NCBI GenBank assembly: GCA_946490195.1
Contig: CAMLWN010000005.1
Span: forward strand, 1 to 43,830
From: an uncultured Mycoplasmatota bacterium
Lineage (GTDB): Bacteria; Bacillota_I; Bacilli_A; RF39; UBA660
Length of the DNA: 43,830 nucleotides
Direction of reading: 5' to 3'
Of this stretch, positions 25,031 through 33,324 are shown piece after piece. Both the position numbers and the translations under genes were made by a program. The notes beneath the pieces were generated by a model. That model was not told the DNA's origin, made no database searches, and saw only the letters and a program-made list of their open reading frames with translations. How positions within the stretch are numbered: the stretch's first letter is position 1; each line of letters opens with the position of its first letter.

Positions 25031-27475
25031 ATGGATCGTTTAGAAAAAAATAATATTGTTACAGAAGTTAGTAAATCTTTTGTTGATTATTCTGTAAGTG
25101 TTATAACCTCGCGTGCTTTACCGGATTTACGAGATGGTTTAAAACCTGTTCACCGAAGAATTTTATATTCTATGTATCAATCTGGTTATACTTATGATAA
25201 ACAACATAAAAAATGTGCTCGTATCGTTGGAGATGTCATGGGTAAATTTCACCCTCATGGTGATTCTTCAATATATGATGCCTTAGTACGTATGGCTCAG
25301 GATTTTAGTTATAGATATCCACTTATAGATGGACACGGAAACTTTGGTAATATGGATGGAGATGGCGCAGCTGCAATGCGTTATACTGAATCTAGATTGG
25401 CTAAAATTTCTGCAGAATTACTAAGAGATATTAATAAAAATACTGTGGATATGACTCCAAACTTTGATGAATTAGAAGAGGAACCTGTTGTTTTACCTAG
25501 TAGATTTCCAAATATATTGGTAAATGGTACAATGGGTATTGCTGTTGGTATGGCGACGAATATTCCTCCACATAATTTGGGTGAAGTAATTGATGGATGT
25601 GTTGCTTATATTGATAATCCTGAAATTGATACACTTGGATTGATGCAATATATAAAAGGACCAGATTTTCCAACTGGTGCAACGATTTTAGGTAATAGTG
25701 GTATTAAAAAAGCCTATGAAACTGGAAGAGGAACAATTACTATTCGTAGTAAGGCTAATATAGAAGAGAAGAATGGCCGTTTTCAAATTGTTTTTGAAGA
25801 AGTACCTTATGGTGTAAATACTTTAGAATTAAAAAATAAAGTTGCAGAACTAGTTCATAATAAAGTAATCGATGGAATCGCAGATTATCATTCAGATTTA
25901 AAAGATGGAATTAAAATAACTATTACTTTAAAGAGAGATGCTAATCCTCAAGTTGTTTTAAATAATTTATATAAACATACTTCTTTTCAAATTTCTTATG
26001 GAATCATTTTGCTAATGATTGATCAAGGAGTTCCTAAAACATTAGGGTTAAAGGATATTATTAGTAAGTATATAGATTTTCAAAGAGAAGTTATTGTTCG
26101 TAGAACTCGGTTTGATTTAGAAAAAGCTGAAGCACGTGTTCACATTTTAGAAGGATTAAAAATAGCTTTAGATCATATTGATGAAGTTATTAAGATTATT
26201 CGTGGTAGTAGAACTGATGTTCAAGCTAAAGAAGCTTTAATGAGTCGCTTTGGACTTTCAGAGATTCAAAGTGATGCAATTCTTGAGATGAGATTACGTC
26301 GTCTTACTGGATTAGAAAAAGATAAAATAGAAGCTGAATTGGCTGAATTATTAAAGAAAATTGAAGAATACAAAGAAATTTTAGCTAGTGATGAAAAAGT
26401 TTTAGCAATTATTCGTGCTGAATTATTAGAAATTAAGGAAAAATATGCTGATGAACGTCGTACAAATATTGATATGACTGCTATTGAGTATATTGAGGAT
26501 GAATCTTTAATTCCTGAAGAAAATATTATGATTGCTTTAACAAACAAGGGATATATTAAGAGAACAACTACAGATACTTTTAAATCTCAAAATAGAGGTG
26601 GTGTAGGTGTTAAGGGAATGGCAACTAATGAAGAGGATTTTGTAGAGCATTTACTTAACTTATCCACTCATGATTATGTATTGTTCTTTACAAATAAAGG
26701 TAAAGTATATCGTTTAAAAGGATATGAAATTCCAGAGTTTAGTCGTCAATCTAAGGGAATTCCAGTTATCAATTTATTACAAATAGATAAAGATGAGTCT
26801 ATTAATTCTATGATTAAAATTACTAAGGATGATGAATCTAAGTTCTTGTTATTTGCGACTCGTAAGGGAATTGTTAAGAAGACTGCTTTGGAGGAATTTG
26901 AAAATATTCGAACAAATGGTAAAATTTGTATTACATTACGGGAAAATGATGAGTTAATTAGCGTTCGTAAGACTAAAGGTAATGATATGATATTACTAGG
27001 TTCTAGTTCAGGCAGAATGGTTAAGTTTAATGAATCAGAAATTCGTGTAATGGGAAGAACTGCTAGTGGTGTACGAGGAATTAATTTAGACGGTAATGTT
27101 TGTATTGGTGCAGAAATTGCTACTGATGATGATAAAATATTGATTGTTACTGAAAAAGGATACGGAAAACAAACAAATGTTCGTGAATATAGACAAACAA
27201 GCCGTGGTAGTAAAGGGGTTAAGGCATTAAATATTACTGATAAGAATGGTTCTATAGCTGCCTTTAAGTTAGTTGGTGAAAATAACGATGTAGTTATTAT
27301 TACAAATACTGGAATGTTAATTCGATTGCCATTAGATCAAGTTTCTACTTTAGGTCGTGTAACTCAAGGTGTACGTTTGATTCATTTAAAAGATAATCAA
27401 AATGTTGCGACGATTAGTATAGTTGAACACGAAGAAAAAGAAATGGTTAATCAAGAGGAAGAATCAGAGTCTTAA
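25031..27475 (+). CDS. gyrA: DNA gyrase subunit A
   Basis: Breakage-reunion subunit. The catalytic Tyr lies in [10 protein letters not shown] and the quinolone-determining helix in [19 protein letters not shown]. The C-terminal beta-pinwheel (about 500-800) carries repeated blade motifs. The GyrA-box equivalent reads [10 protein letters not shown], less perfect than the usual QRRGGKG. Identity as GyrA rather than ParC follows from adjacency to gyrB. 814 residues, with an acidic tail. Ten bases after gyrB with GGAGG. Confidence 0.96.
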   Translation: MDRLEKNNIVTEVSKSFVDYSVSVITSRALPDLRDGLKPVHRRILYSMYQSGYTYDKQHKKCARIVGDVMGKFHPHGDSSIYDALVRMAQDFSYRYPLIDGHGNFGNMDGDGAAAMRYTESRLAKISAELLRDINKNTVDMTPNFDELEEEPVVLPSRFPNILVNGTMGIAVGMATNIPPHNLGEVIDGCVAYIDNPEIDTLGLMQYIKGPDFPTGATILGNSGIKKAYETGRGTITIRSKANIEEKNGRFQIVFEEVPYGVNTLELKNKVAELVHNKVIDGIADYHSDLKDGIKITITLKRDANPQVVLNNLYKHTSFQISYGIILLMIDQGVPKTLGLKDIISKYIDFQREVIVRRTRFDLEKAEARVHILEGLKIALDHIDEVIKIIRGSRTDVQAKEALMSRFGLSEIQSDAILEMRLRRLTGLEKDKIEAELAELLKKIEEYKEILASDEKVLAIIRAELLEIKEKYADERRTNIDMTAIEYIEDESLIPEENIMIALTNKGYIKRTTTDTFKSQNRGGVGVKGMATNEEDFVEHLLNLSTHDYVLFFTNKGKVYRLKGYEIPEFSRQSKGIPVINLLQIDKDESINSMIKITKDDESKFLLFATRKGIVKKTALEEFENIRTNGKICITLRENDELISVRKTKGNDMILLGSSSGRMVKFNESEIRVMGRTASGVRGINLDGNVCIGAEIATDDDKILIVTEKGYGKQTNVREYRQTSRGSKGVKALNITDKNGSIAAFKLVGENNDVVIITNTGMLIRLPLDQVSTLGRVTQGVRLIHLKDNQNVATISIVEHEEKEMVNQEEESES

Positions 27476-27493
27476 TAAACTGATTCTTTTTTT
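27459..27493 (+). terminator. gyrA terminator
   Basis: AAGAATCAG and CTGATTCTT pair around the gyrA stop codon, followed by a T run. Confidence 0.9.
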
Positions 27494-27494
27494 A

Positions 27495-27510
27495 TGTTTC
27501 ACGTGAAACG
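27495..27510. promoter_or_regulatory. parS site 1
   Basis: TGTTTCACGTGAAACG, one mismatch from the 16-bp ParB consensus TGTTTCACGTGAAACA. Confidence 0.93.
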
Positions 27511-27541
27511 TTAGTATTTTGAATTGAATGTTTATAACTAA

Positions 27542-27557
27542 TGTTTCACGTGAAACT
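27542..27557. promoter_or_regulatory. parS site 2
   Basis: TGTTTCACGTGAAACT, one mismatch at the last base; box GTTTATAACT 2 bp upstream. Confidence 0.93.
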
Positions 27558-27600
27558 ATATTTAATTTATTTTAAATATTGTGAATGTGTATAACTTATA

Positions 27601-27616
27601 TGTTCCACGTGAAACA
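27601..27616. promoter_or_regulatory. parS site 3
   Basis: TGTTCCACGTGAAACA, one mismatch at position 5; box GTGTATAACT 4 bp upstream. Confidence 0.92.
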
Positions 27617-27777
27617 TACCCAAGTTTTTACTATTTCATTTATATGTAATAAAATCAATTTGTTAATAATTATCTTTGTTTTAATTTATTATTTTGAATT
27701 AATATCCTTTTTATATAAGTATATAATTTGTTTTTTTCTTCAATATTATTTATTTCAAATGAAGTGTTTATAACTCA

Positions 27778-27793
27778 TGTTCCACGTGAAACA
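27778..27793. promoter_or_regulatory. parS site 4
   Basis: TGTTCCACGTGAAACA, same variant as site 3; box GTTTATAACT 2 bp upstream. Confidence 0.92.
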
Positions 27794-27873
27794 TATATTT
27801 TTTTTATGAAATTCCTTTTTTTATAATTTGTTTTTATAAATTTCCTATTTTTTGCTTCCACTGTTGATAACAA

Positions 27874-27889
27874 TGTTTCACGTGAAACG
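27874..27889. promoter_or_regulatory. parS site 5
   Basis: TGTTTCACGTGAAACG; upstream box is TGTTGATAAC, which also resembles a DnaA box. Confidence 0.93.
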
Positions 27890-28096
27890 TTAGATAAAAT
27901 TTATTTTAAAATTTTGTTTATTTTTTGCTGATAATTTTAATTATTTTTCATTTTATAGAGAATATTGTGTATAAGCTTTATATTTTTCGTTAGTAAATAA
28001 GAATATTTCTTTATTATAAAAATGATTCAATCATTTATTATTTTTTTGTAATAATAATTTGCTTCGTTTTTTTAGTTGTGAAAATTTCAAAATAAA

Positions 28097-28112
28097 TATT
28101 TCCCGGGAAATA
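28097..28112. promoter_or_regulatory. Noc-binding site 2
   Basis: TATTTCCCGGGAAATA, perfect, between parS sites 5 and 6. Confidence 0.88.
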
Positions 28113-28133
28113 ATTTTGATGTTTATAACCCGA

Positions 28134-28149
28134 TGTTTCACGTGGAACA
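28134..28149. promoter_or_regulatory. parS site 6
   Basis: TGTTTCACGTGGAACA, one mismatch at position 12; box GTTTATAACC 3 bp upstream. Confidence 0.92.
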
Positions 28150-28244
28150 TATAAAAAAATGCTTTTTTTTGAAAGTTTATAACTATTTTTAGAAAAAATT
28201 AAGACATCTTTTAAAAAAATTCTTATTTGTTTGGAATTTTACAA

Positions 28245-28260
28245 TGTTTCACGTGAAACG
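28245..28260. promoter_or_regulatory. parS site 7
   Basis: TGTTTCACGTGAAACG; no upstream box. It ends 13 bp before the ffs -35. Confidence 0.93.
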
Positions 28261-28272
28261 TTATAAAATATG

Positions 28273-28301
28273 TTGAAACTATGATTCTTTTTTGATAAAA
28301 T
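28273..28301 (+). promoter_or_regulatory. ffs promoter
   Basis: TTGAAA (28273-28278), 17-bp spacer, TAAAAT (28296-28301); start predicted at the first base of the SRP RNA helix, 28308. Confidence 0.8.
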
Positions 28302-28307
28302 TAATAC

Positions 28308-28378
28308 GTGCAACAAATATATTGTAATCTGGTCAGGATCGGAAGATAGCAGCCACGTCAATCCCTGTTTGTGTGCAC
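28308..28378 (+). ncRNA. ffs: signal recognition particle RNA (minimal type)
   Basis: RNA scaffold of SRP that binds Ffh. The conserved core reads GGTCAGGATCGGAAGATAGC then AGCC, with the GGAA tetraloop and the asymmetric-loop A/C motif. The ends GTGCA and TGCAC pair and extend through ACAAA/TTTGT. Seven T follow (28379-28385) as terminator. About 71 nt is much shorter than the roughly 270-nt RNA of B. subtilis and has no Alu domain. tadA follows directly. Confidence 0.9.
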
Positions 28379-28398
28379 TTTTTTTATGGAGGAAAATC

Positions 28399-28815
28399 AT
28401 GGATAGTTCTTATATAGATGTTTGTATTGAGGAAGCTAAACTTAGTTATCAACAAGGAGACGTACCCATTGGGGCTGTAATCGTTCAAAATGGAAAGATT
28501 CTTGCTAAAGGGCATAATACTCGAGAATTTAATCACGATGTTTTAGGCCATGCTGAGATAAATGTTATCAGAGAGGCATCTAAAATCTTGAAAAGATGGA
28601 ATTTAGCTGATTGTGAGCTTTATGTAACTTTAAAACCTTGTTCTATGTGTACCGAAATTATCAAACAATCACGAATTTTAAAGGTTTTTTACCTACTTGA
28701 TAAATTGAATTATAAAAAAGAGTTTTCTAAAAGTGAATTTTTTAAAATTGAAAGTAGCAAAAACGAACAAACGTATCATAAAATGATTAGCGATTTTTTT
28801 AAAGATAAAAGGTAA
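28399..28815 (+). CDS. tadA: tRNA-specific adenosine deaminase
   Basis: Converts wobble A34 to inosine in tRNA-Arg(ACG). Zinc deaminase motifs: HAEINVIREA (His and the catalytic Glu) and PCSMC. 138 residues, slightly short. ATG 28399 follows GGAGGA; an upstream ATG overlaps the SRP RNA and is rejected. The position between ffs and dnaX is the same as for yaaJ in B. subtilis, although there the gene order is tadA-ffs-dnaX. Confidence 0.9.
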   Translation: MDSSYIDVCIEEAKLSYQQGDVPIGAVIVQNGKILAKGHNTREFNHDVLGHAEINVIREASKILKRWNLADCELYVTLKPCSMCTEIIKQSRILKVFYLLDKLNYKKEFSKSEFFKIESSKNEQTYHKMISDFFKDKR

Positions 28816-28821
28816 GCTTTA

Positions 28822-28830
28822 TGATATAAT
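28822..28830 (+). promoter_or_regulatory. extended -10 promoter before dnaX
   Basis: TGATATAAT with a weak -35; the predicted start leaves a leader of about 40 nt. Confidence 0.6.
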
Positions 28831-28876
28831 GATATTTAGAAATTATTAGATATTTTTTTATGAAAGCGGGGTTTTT

Positions 28877-30511
28877 ATGGAGTATAAGGTTTTGTATCGT
28901 AAGTATAGGCCAACATGTTTTAAAAATATTGTAGGTCAAGAATATACAGTAAAGATGCTTCAAAATGCTATTATCCACAATAAAATTGCTCATTCGTATT
29001 TATTTACTGGTCCACGTGGTACAGGTAAAACGAGTACAGCTAAGGTTTTTGCCAAGACAATTAATTGTGAACATTTAGTTGATGGCGAAGCTTGTGGAAA
29101 GTGTAATGCTTGTTTATCTTTTGAACAAAGTCCTGATATAATTGAAATTGATGCTGCTTCTAATAATGGAGTGGATGACATTCGTGAGCTTATTAATAAT
29201 GTGAAGGTAGCTCCAACAGAAGGAAAGTATAAGATTTATATTATTGATGAGGTTCATATGATGACAACAAGTGCTTTCAATGCTTTATTATTGACGTTGG
29301 AGGAACCTCCAGCTCATGCTATTTTTATAATGGCAACTACGAATGTTGAAAGTGTTCCGATAACTATTTTATCTCGTTGTCAACGTTTTAATTTTAAGAA
29401 GTTTTCTCTTGATGATTTAATCAAGCAAATTCGTTATGTTTGTGAACAAGAAAAGATATCTATAACTGATGAAGCTATCACGGAAATTGCTTATTTATCT
29501 GAAGGCGGAATGCGTGATGCTTTAAGTTTACTTGATCAGTTATCTTCTTTGGGAGAAGAGATTACTATTGATAGTATTTTAACTAATTATGGCTCTATTT
29601 CTATGAAATTTATTCGTGATTTATTAGAAAATGTTGCAAATCATAATATTTCTTTGGTTCATGAATCTTTACAAGAATTAGCAAATACATCATCAGATTA
29701 TAAAGTGTTTATTAAAAAAATTATTCAACAGTTGTCTGATATTGCTGTATCTATAGCAACGGATACTTATACAGGAAATTTTAGTTATTCACAGATAAAA
29801 AATATTATATTTGAGTTGAATGATTGTTTAAATAAAATTAATATTAATATTAATCCGTTTGTTTTAATTGAGATGATTTTGTTAGGATCTTATGAAGAAA
29901 AAAATGTGAAAAATGTGGATAACTACGCTGAAAATGTGCATAAGATATTAGAAAAAAGTATTGAAGAAGAGAAAAAGGAGCAAAATTTAGTAAAAATAGA
30001 AGAAAAAGTTGATGATTCTTCTAATGAAAATAAATTGCAAGAGGAAGAGTATATAAGAAAGATGGTTAAAATTCGTGTGAACAACTGTTTTTCTGAAGCT
30101 AAAAAAGAATCACTGAAATTATTTCAGTCAGTATGGGAAAAAGTTCTTGATGATGAAAATGTTACCCCTAATATTAAATCTTTTGTTTTGGATTCAACTG
30201 TTGTAGCAGCCTCTGATAAATATTGTATTTTGTCTTCTAAATTGGAAAGTACTGTTTATTTAATTAATAAGAATGTTGATAAGATTTCTTTAGAATTGCA
30301 ATCTTATTTTGAAAATCCTGTTTATTTTGTTTCATTAAGTGAGGCAGAATGGAAAAAAGAAAAACTGGAATATGCTAAAACGATTAAAAATGGTGGAAAA
30401 TATAGTGTTATATCTGAATCAGAACTTGAAGAATTAAAACCTAAAGTTCAGTCAGAACTTGAAGAAATTGCCACAAATGTGTTTAATCGTGATAAAATAG
30501 AAATGGTTTAA
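28877..30511 (+). CDS. dnaX: DNA polymerase III tau (gamma/tau) subunit
   Basis: Clamp-loader ATPase that also tethers polymerase and helicase. Walker A GPRGTGKT at 45-52; zinc Cys64, 73, 76 and 79; Walker B IIDEVHMM; sensor ILSRCQRFNFK. Domains I-III end near residue 340; the rest (to 544) is a charged linker and tau-specific C-terminus. A-run 29898-29904 with an upstream AGGA marks a possible -1 frameshift site at that boundary. Perfect DnaA boxes at 28971-28979 and 29914-29922. First gene of dnaX-ybaB-recR. Confidence 0.96.
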   Translation: MEYKVLYRKYRPTCFKNIVGQEYTVKMLQNAIIHNKIAHSYLFTGPRGTGKTSTAKVFAKTINCEHLVDGEACGKCNACLSFEQSPDIIEIDAASNNGVDDIRELINNVKVAPTEGKYKIYIIDEVHMMTTSAFNALLLTLEEPPAHAIFIMATTNVESVPITILSRCQRFNFKKFSLDDLIKQIRYVCEQEKISITDEAITEIAYLSEGGMRDALSLLDQLSSLGEEITIDSILTNYGSISMKFIRDLLENVANHNISLVHESLQELANTSSDYKVFIKKIIQQLSDIAVSIATDTYTGNFSYSQIKNIIFELNDCLNKINININPFVLIEMILLGSYEEKNVKNVDNYAENVHKILEKSIEEEKKEQNLVKIEEKVDDSSNENKLQEEEYIRKMVKIRVNNCFSEAKKESLKLFQSVWEKVLDDENVTPNIKSFVLDSTVVAASDKYCILSSKLESTVYLINKNVDKISLELQSYFENPVYFVSLSEAEWKKEKLEYAKTIKNGGKYSVISESELEELKPKVQSELEEIATNVFNRDKIEMV

Positions 30512-30533
30512 AAGAAAAGGAGAGATAATCGTT

Positions 30534-30830
30534 ATGAATATGCAAAGTATTATGGCACAAGCTCAAAAAATGCAAAGAGATTTACAAAAAAAGAAGGAAG
30601 AAATTAATGCTCAATTATTTCCCGGGAAATATGAGTTTGTTGAAGTGACGTTAAATGGTAAAAAAGAAATGGTAAGATGTAAGATTGATAAAGAGCAATT
30701 GGATGCTTCAGATATTGAACTTTTAGAAGATTTTATTGTGTTAGCAACAAAAGATGCAATTCAAAAAATTGATAAAGAATTTCAAGCAAAAATGGGACAA
30801 TATGCTGGAATGTTAGACGGTTTGATGTAA
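30534..30830 (+). CDS. ybaB: YbaB/EbfC nucleoid-associated protein
   Basis: Small dimeric DNA-binding protein, 98 residues. The N-terminal helix MNMQSIMAQAQKMQRDLQKK is typical, followed by VEVTLNGKKEMVRCKID and a C-terminal helix. Conserved dnaX-ybaB-recR order. AAGGAGAG lies 9 nt upstream. A perfect Noc site is embedded in codons for Leu-Phe-Pro-Gly-Lys. Confidence 0.94.
   Translation: MNMQSIMAQAQKMQRDLQKKKEEINAQLFPGKYEFVEVTLNGKKEMVRCKIDKEQLDASDIELLEDFIVLATKDAIQKIDKEFQAKMGQYAGMLDGLM
30616..30631. promoter_or_regulatory. Noc-binding site 3 (inside ybaB)
   Basis: TATTTCCCGGGAAATA, perfect. Confidence 0.87.
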
Positions 30831-30831
30831 G

Positions 30832-31437
30832 ATGGGAGTTTATCCAAAAAATTTTGAAGCATTAGTTGAATCTTTAAAGAAATTTCCAGGTGTTGGTGAA
30901 AAAAGCGCTGAAAGAATGGCCTTATCTATATTGGATATGTCTTTGGAAGATATTGAATTGATGAGGGAAGCTCTTTTAAATTGTAAGAAGGATTTACATC
31001 CTTGTTCTGTTTGTGGTTATTTAACAGATCAAGAAGTTTGTCCTATTTGTTCTGATGAATCAAGAGATAAAAATTTAATTTGTGTTGTTGAGGATTATAA
31101 AAGTGCTTTTGCTTTTGAAAAAGTAGGAAATTTTAAAGGTGTTTATCATATTTTAAATGGTCTTATTTCCCCAATGCTTAATAAAGGAGCTGAAGATATT
31201 AATCTATCTTCTTTGGGGCGGCGAATTGAGAATTTAAAACATCCTGAACTTATTTTGGCTTTAGGTAGTTCACTTGAAGCTGAAACTACTATTTTATATA
31301 TTAAAGAAATTTTTAAATCTAAAGATGTTACAATAAGTCGACTTTCGCATGGAATTCCTATGGGAGCTGAGATTGAATACTTAGATATGATGACTTTAGA
31401 TAAAGCCTTGTTTGATCGAAAAGTTATATCGGAATAA
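30832..31437 (+). CDS. recR: recombination mediator RecR
   Basis: Acts with RecO/RecF in loading RecA. Helix-hairpin-helix FPGVGEKSAERMA near the N-terminus, a four-Cys zinc finger (CSVCGYLTDQEVCPIC, about 58-73), then a TOPRIM domain (LICVVEDYKSAFAFE) with the Walker-like LGSSLEAE. 201 residues, normal. It starts 1 bp after ybaB. Confidence 0.96.
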   Translation: MGVYPKNFEALVESLKKFPGVGEKSAERMALSILDMSLEDIELMREALLNCKKDLHPCSVCGYLTDQEVCPICSDESRDKNLICVVEDYKSAFAFEKVGNFKGVYHILNGLISPMLNKGAEDINLSSLGRRIENLKHPELILALGSSLEAETTILYIKEIFKSKDVTISRLSHGIPMGAEIEYLDMMTLDKALFDRKVISE

Positions 31438-31452
31438 AAATCCGATTTTTTT
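31428..31452 (+). terminator. recR terminator
   Basis: ATCGGA and TCCGAT pair around the stop codon, followed by seven T. Confidence 0.9.
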
Positions 31453-31474
31453 CATATCTTTTATTAGGAGATAA

Positions 31475-31669
31475 ATGCCTATGTTAAAGAAAATCTATGC
31501 TGTAATAAAGAAAATTGTTTTTGCTTTTTTAATGCTTTATGGATTAAATTATTTTATTTCATCTTTACAAATTTATATACCCATAAATGTTATTACTGTT
31601 GGTGTAGTTAGTTTATTAGGTATTCCTGGGCTTTCTTCTTTAATTATTTTATATTTTATAGTAAAATAA
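31475..31669 (+). CDS. bofA: BofA-family sigma-K processing inhibitor
   Basis: 64 residues with two hydrophobic segments (about 12-32 and 33-62). The second half, IPINVITVGVVSLLGIPGLS, corresponds to the BofA signature (IPINPVT...GIPG). In B. subtilis BofA holds SpoIVFB inactive in the forespore outer membrane, and bofA lies just downstream of recR, as here. It is shorter than B. subtilis BofA (87), lacking the first membrane segment. Start may be ATG 31475 or 31481; TTAGGAG precedes both. Supports endospore formation. Confidence 0.82.
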   Translation: MPMLKKIYAVIKKIVFAFLMLYGLNYFISSLQIYIPINVITVGVVSLLGIPGLSSLIILYFIVK

Positions 31670-31685
31670 TCTTGGGTGAGAAATT

Positions 31686-32531
31686 GTGGATAACAAAATT
31701 TTTCAAGAACTTGTTCATGCTTATCATGAGAATAAATTAGCTCATGCTTTTTTGATTGAAACAAATGATAAAGAAAAATGTTATCAAACGGTTATTCAAT
31801 TTTTAAAAGTTTTAAATTGTACGGAGGAATTTAAAGACAATTGTACATCTTGTAATTTATGTCATCTATTTGATACAAATGCTTTACCTAGTTTGCTTAC
31901 TATTTATCCTGATGGTCAGAATATAAAAAAAGAACAAATCTTAGAATTAAAAAGAGCATTTCAAACTAAACCTGTTTTTTCTAAATATAATATGTATGTA
32001 ATTATGGATGCCGAAAATTTAAATTCTTCAAGTGCAAATACTATGTTAAAATTTTTAGAAGAACCTGAAGAGTATATTATAGGATTTTTTATTACTAATA
32101 ATAAAGAAAATGTTATTGATACCATTAAAAGTCGTTGTCAGATACTTTTAGATTATTATGATGTAAATGAAATGGGAGATGTTCCCTTAGAATATCAGGA
32201 TATGGCTTTGCATTATGCTTTAGAGCTTGAAACGATTCACGAAGATACTTTACTTTATAATAAAGATACTTTGCTTCCTTTTATAAAAGATAAAAAAAGT
32301 GCTTTTTGGTTATTTAAATCGTTATTAGAACTTTATGAAAATTTATATTATGCTTCTTTACATATAAGTGAGTTAAAAGAACAAAATGAAGGATTTCGAT
32401 TTTTATTAAAAAAGGATTCGAATTATTTTTTAAAAAAACTTCATGTAATTATGGAAATTTTGGATGAATTAAATTATAATTTAAATATTTCTTTAGTTTT
32501 GGATCGGTTTGTATTAGAAGAAGGTGAATAG
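31686..32531 (+). CDS. holB: DNA polymerase III delta' subunit
   Basis: Clamp-loader subunit. AAA+ fold with a Cys cluster CTEEFKDNCTSCNLC (zinc), a degenerate P-loop (LIETNDKEKC) as expected for delta', and SSANTMLKFLEEPEE plus TIKSRCQILL. 281 residues, short of the B. subtilis 329. GTG start at 31686 follows GGGTGAG; a perfect DnaA box (31685-31693) covers the start codon. It overlaps the ricT ribosome site. Confidence 0.92.
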   Translation: MDNKIFQELVHAYHENKLAHAFLIETNDKEKCYQTVIQFLKVLNCTEEFKDNCTSCNLCHLFDTNALPSLLTIYPDGQNIKKEQILELKRAFQTKPVFSKYNMYVIMDAENLNSSSANTMLKFLEEPEEYIIGFFITNNKENVIDTIKSRCQILLDYYDVNEMGDVPLEYQDMALHYALELETIHEDTLLYNKDTLLPFIKDKKSAFWLFKSLLELYENLYYASLHISELKEQNEGFRFLLKKDSNYFLKKLHVIMEILDELNYNLNISLVLDRFVLEEGE

Positions 32532-32532
32532 A

Positions 32533-33324
32533 ATGAATGTTTATGGTGTAGTTTTCCAAGATCGTGGTAAAGTTTATTATTTTAATGGACAACATTTACG
32601 AATTCCTAATCGAGTTACTGTTATTGTAGAAACAGAAAAAGGTGAGCAATTTGGAAGAGTTGTTAGTAAGTTGGATAAAGAAAAAGCTTTAAAATATAAG
32701 AACGAATTAAAAAATGTATTGCGAATTGCTACAAAAAAAGATTATGAGCAATATTTGAAAAATTTGAAGGATGCTGATGAAGCTTTAAAAAAAGCACGTG
32801 ATTTTAGTAGGGAATTAAACTTGAGTATGAATTTTATTGATGCTACTTTTACTTTTGACCGTAAGCAATTGCTTTTTAATTTTTTTGCTGATGATAGAGT
32901 AGATTTTCGTGATCTTGCTAAAAAATTAGCTGGAGTATATCATACGAGAATTGAGTTGAGACAAGTTGGTGCTCGTGATAAGGCTTTTCATGTTGGTGGA
33001 ATAGGTATTTGTGGTCGAGGTTTATGTTGTGCTAATTATTTAACACATTTAGAATCGGTAACTATGAATATGGCCAAAAATCAAAATTTGGCTTTAAATC
33101 CTTCAAAAATTAATGGAGCTTGTGGAAGATTGTTGTGTTGTTTAGCTTATGAAGATGAACAATATGTTGAAGCTTCTAAAGATATGCCAAGTGTTGGTGA
33201 GGATGTAGTGACTCCTTATGGAGAAGGTAAAGTTAAAAGTGTTGATATTTTGAATCGAAAGTATAAAGTTTTAATAAATGATGAACTAAAGGAAATTTGC
33301 CTAGATGATGAAAAAGCAACTTAA
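32533..33324 (+). CDS. ricT: RicT (YaaT), PSP1-domain regulator
   Basis: PSP1 protein that with RicA and RicF carries Fe-S clusters and guides RNase Y; in B. subtilis it also affects competence, biofilm and sporulation. Conserved cysteines lie in GIGICGRGLCCANYL and CGRLLCCLAYE. 263 residues from ATG 32533, preceded by GAAGGTG; an earlier GTG overlaps that site. Follows holB as in B. subtilis, but yabA, usually next, is missing. Confidence 0.93.
   Translation: MNVYGVVFQDRGKVYYFNGQHLRIPNRVTVIVETEKGEQFGRVVSKLDKEKALKYKNELKNVLRIATKKDYEQYLKNLKDADEALKKARDFSRELNLSMNFIDATFTFDRKQLLFNFFADDRVDFRDLAKKLAGVYHTRIELRQVGARDKAFHVGGIGICGRGLCCANYLTHLESVTMNMAKNQNLALNPSKINGACGRLLCCLAYEDEQYVEASKDMPSVGEDVVTPYGEGKVKSVDILNRKYKVLINDELKEICLDDEKAT

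Larger units (their letters stand above)
27494..28260. other. gene-free parS cluster (centromere-like region)
   Basis: About 770 bp of very A+T-rich DNA with no credible gene. It holds seven 16-bp parS-type sites, one Noc site and six copies of a GTTTATAACT-like box: 27530-27539, 27587-27596, 27766-27775, 27862-27871 (variant), 28121-28130 and 28175-28184. Five of these lie 2-4 bp before a parS. Confidence 0.9.

Noticed and set aside
27585-27773. 62-codon open frame in the parS block
   Set aside because: Phe/Ile/Tyr-rich translation of A+T-rich DNA, starts across parS sites, no ribosome site and no family resemblance.
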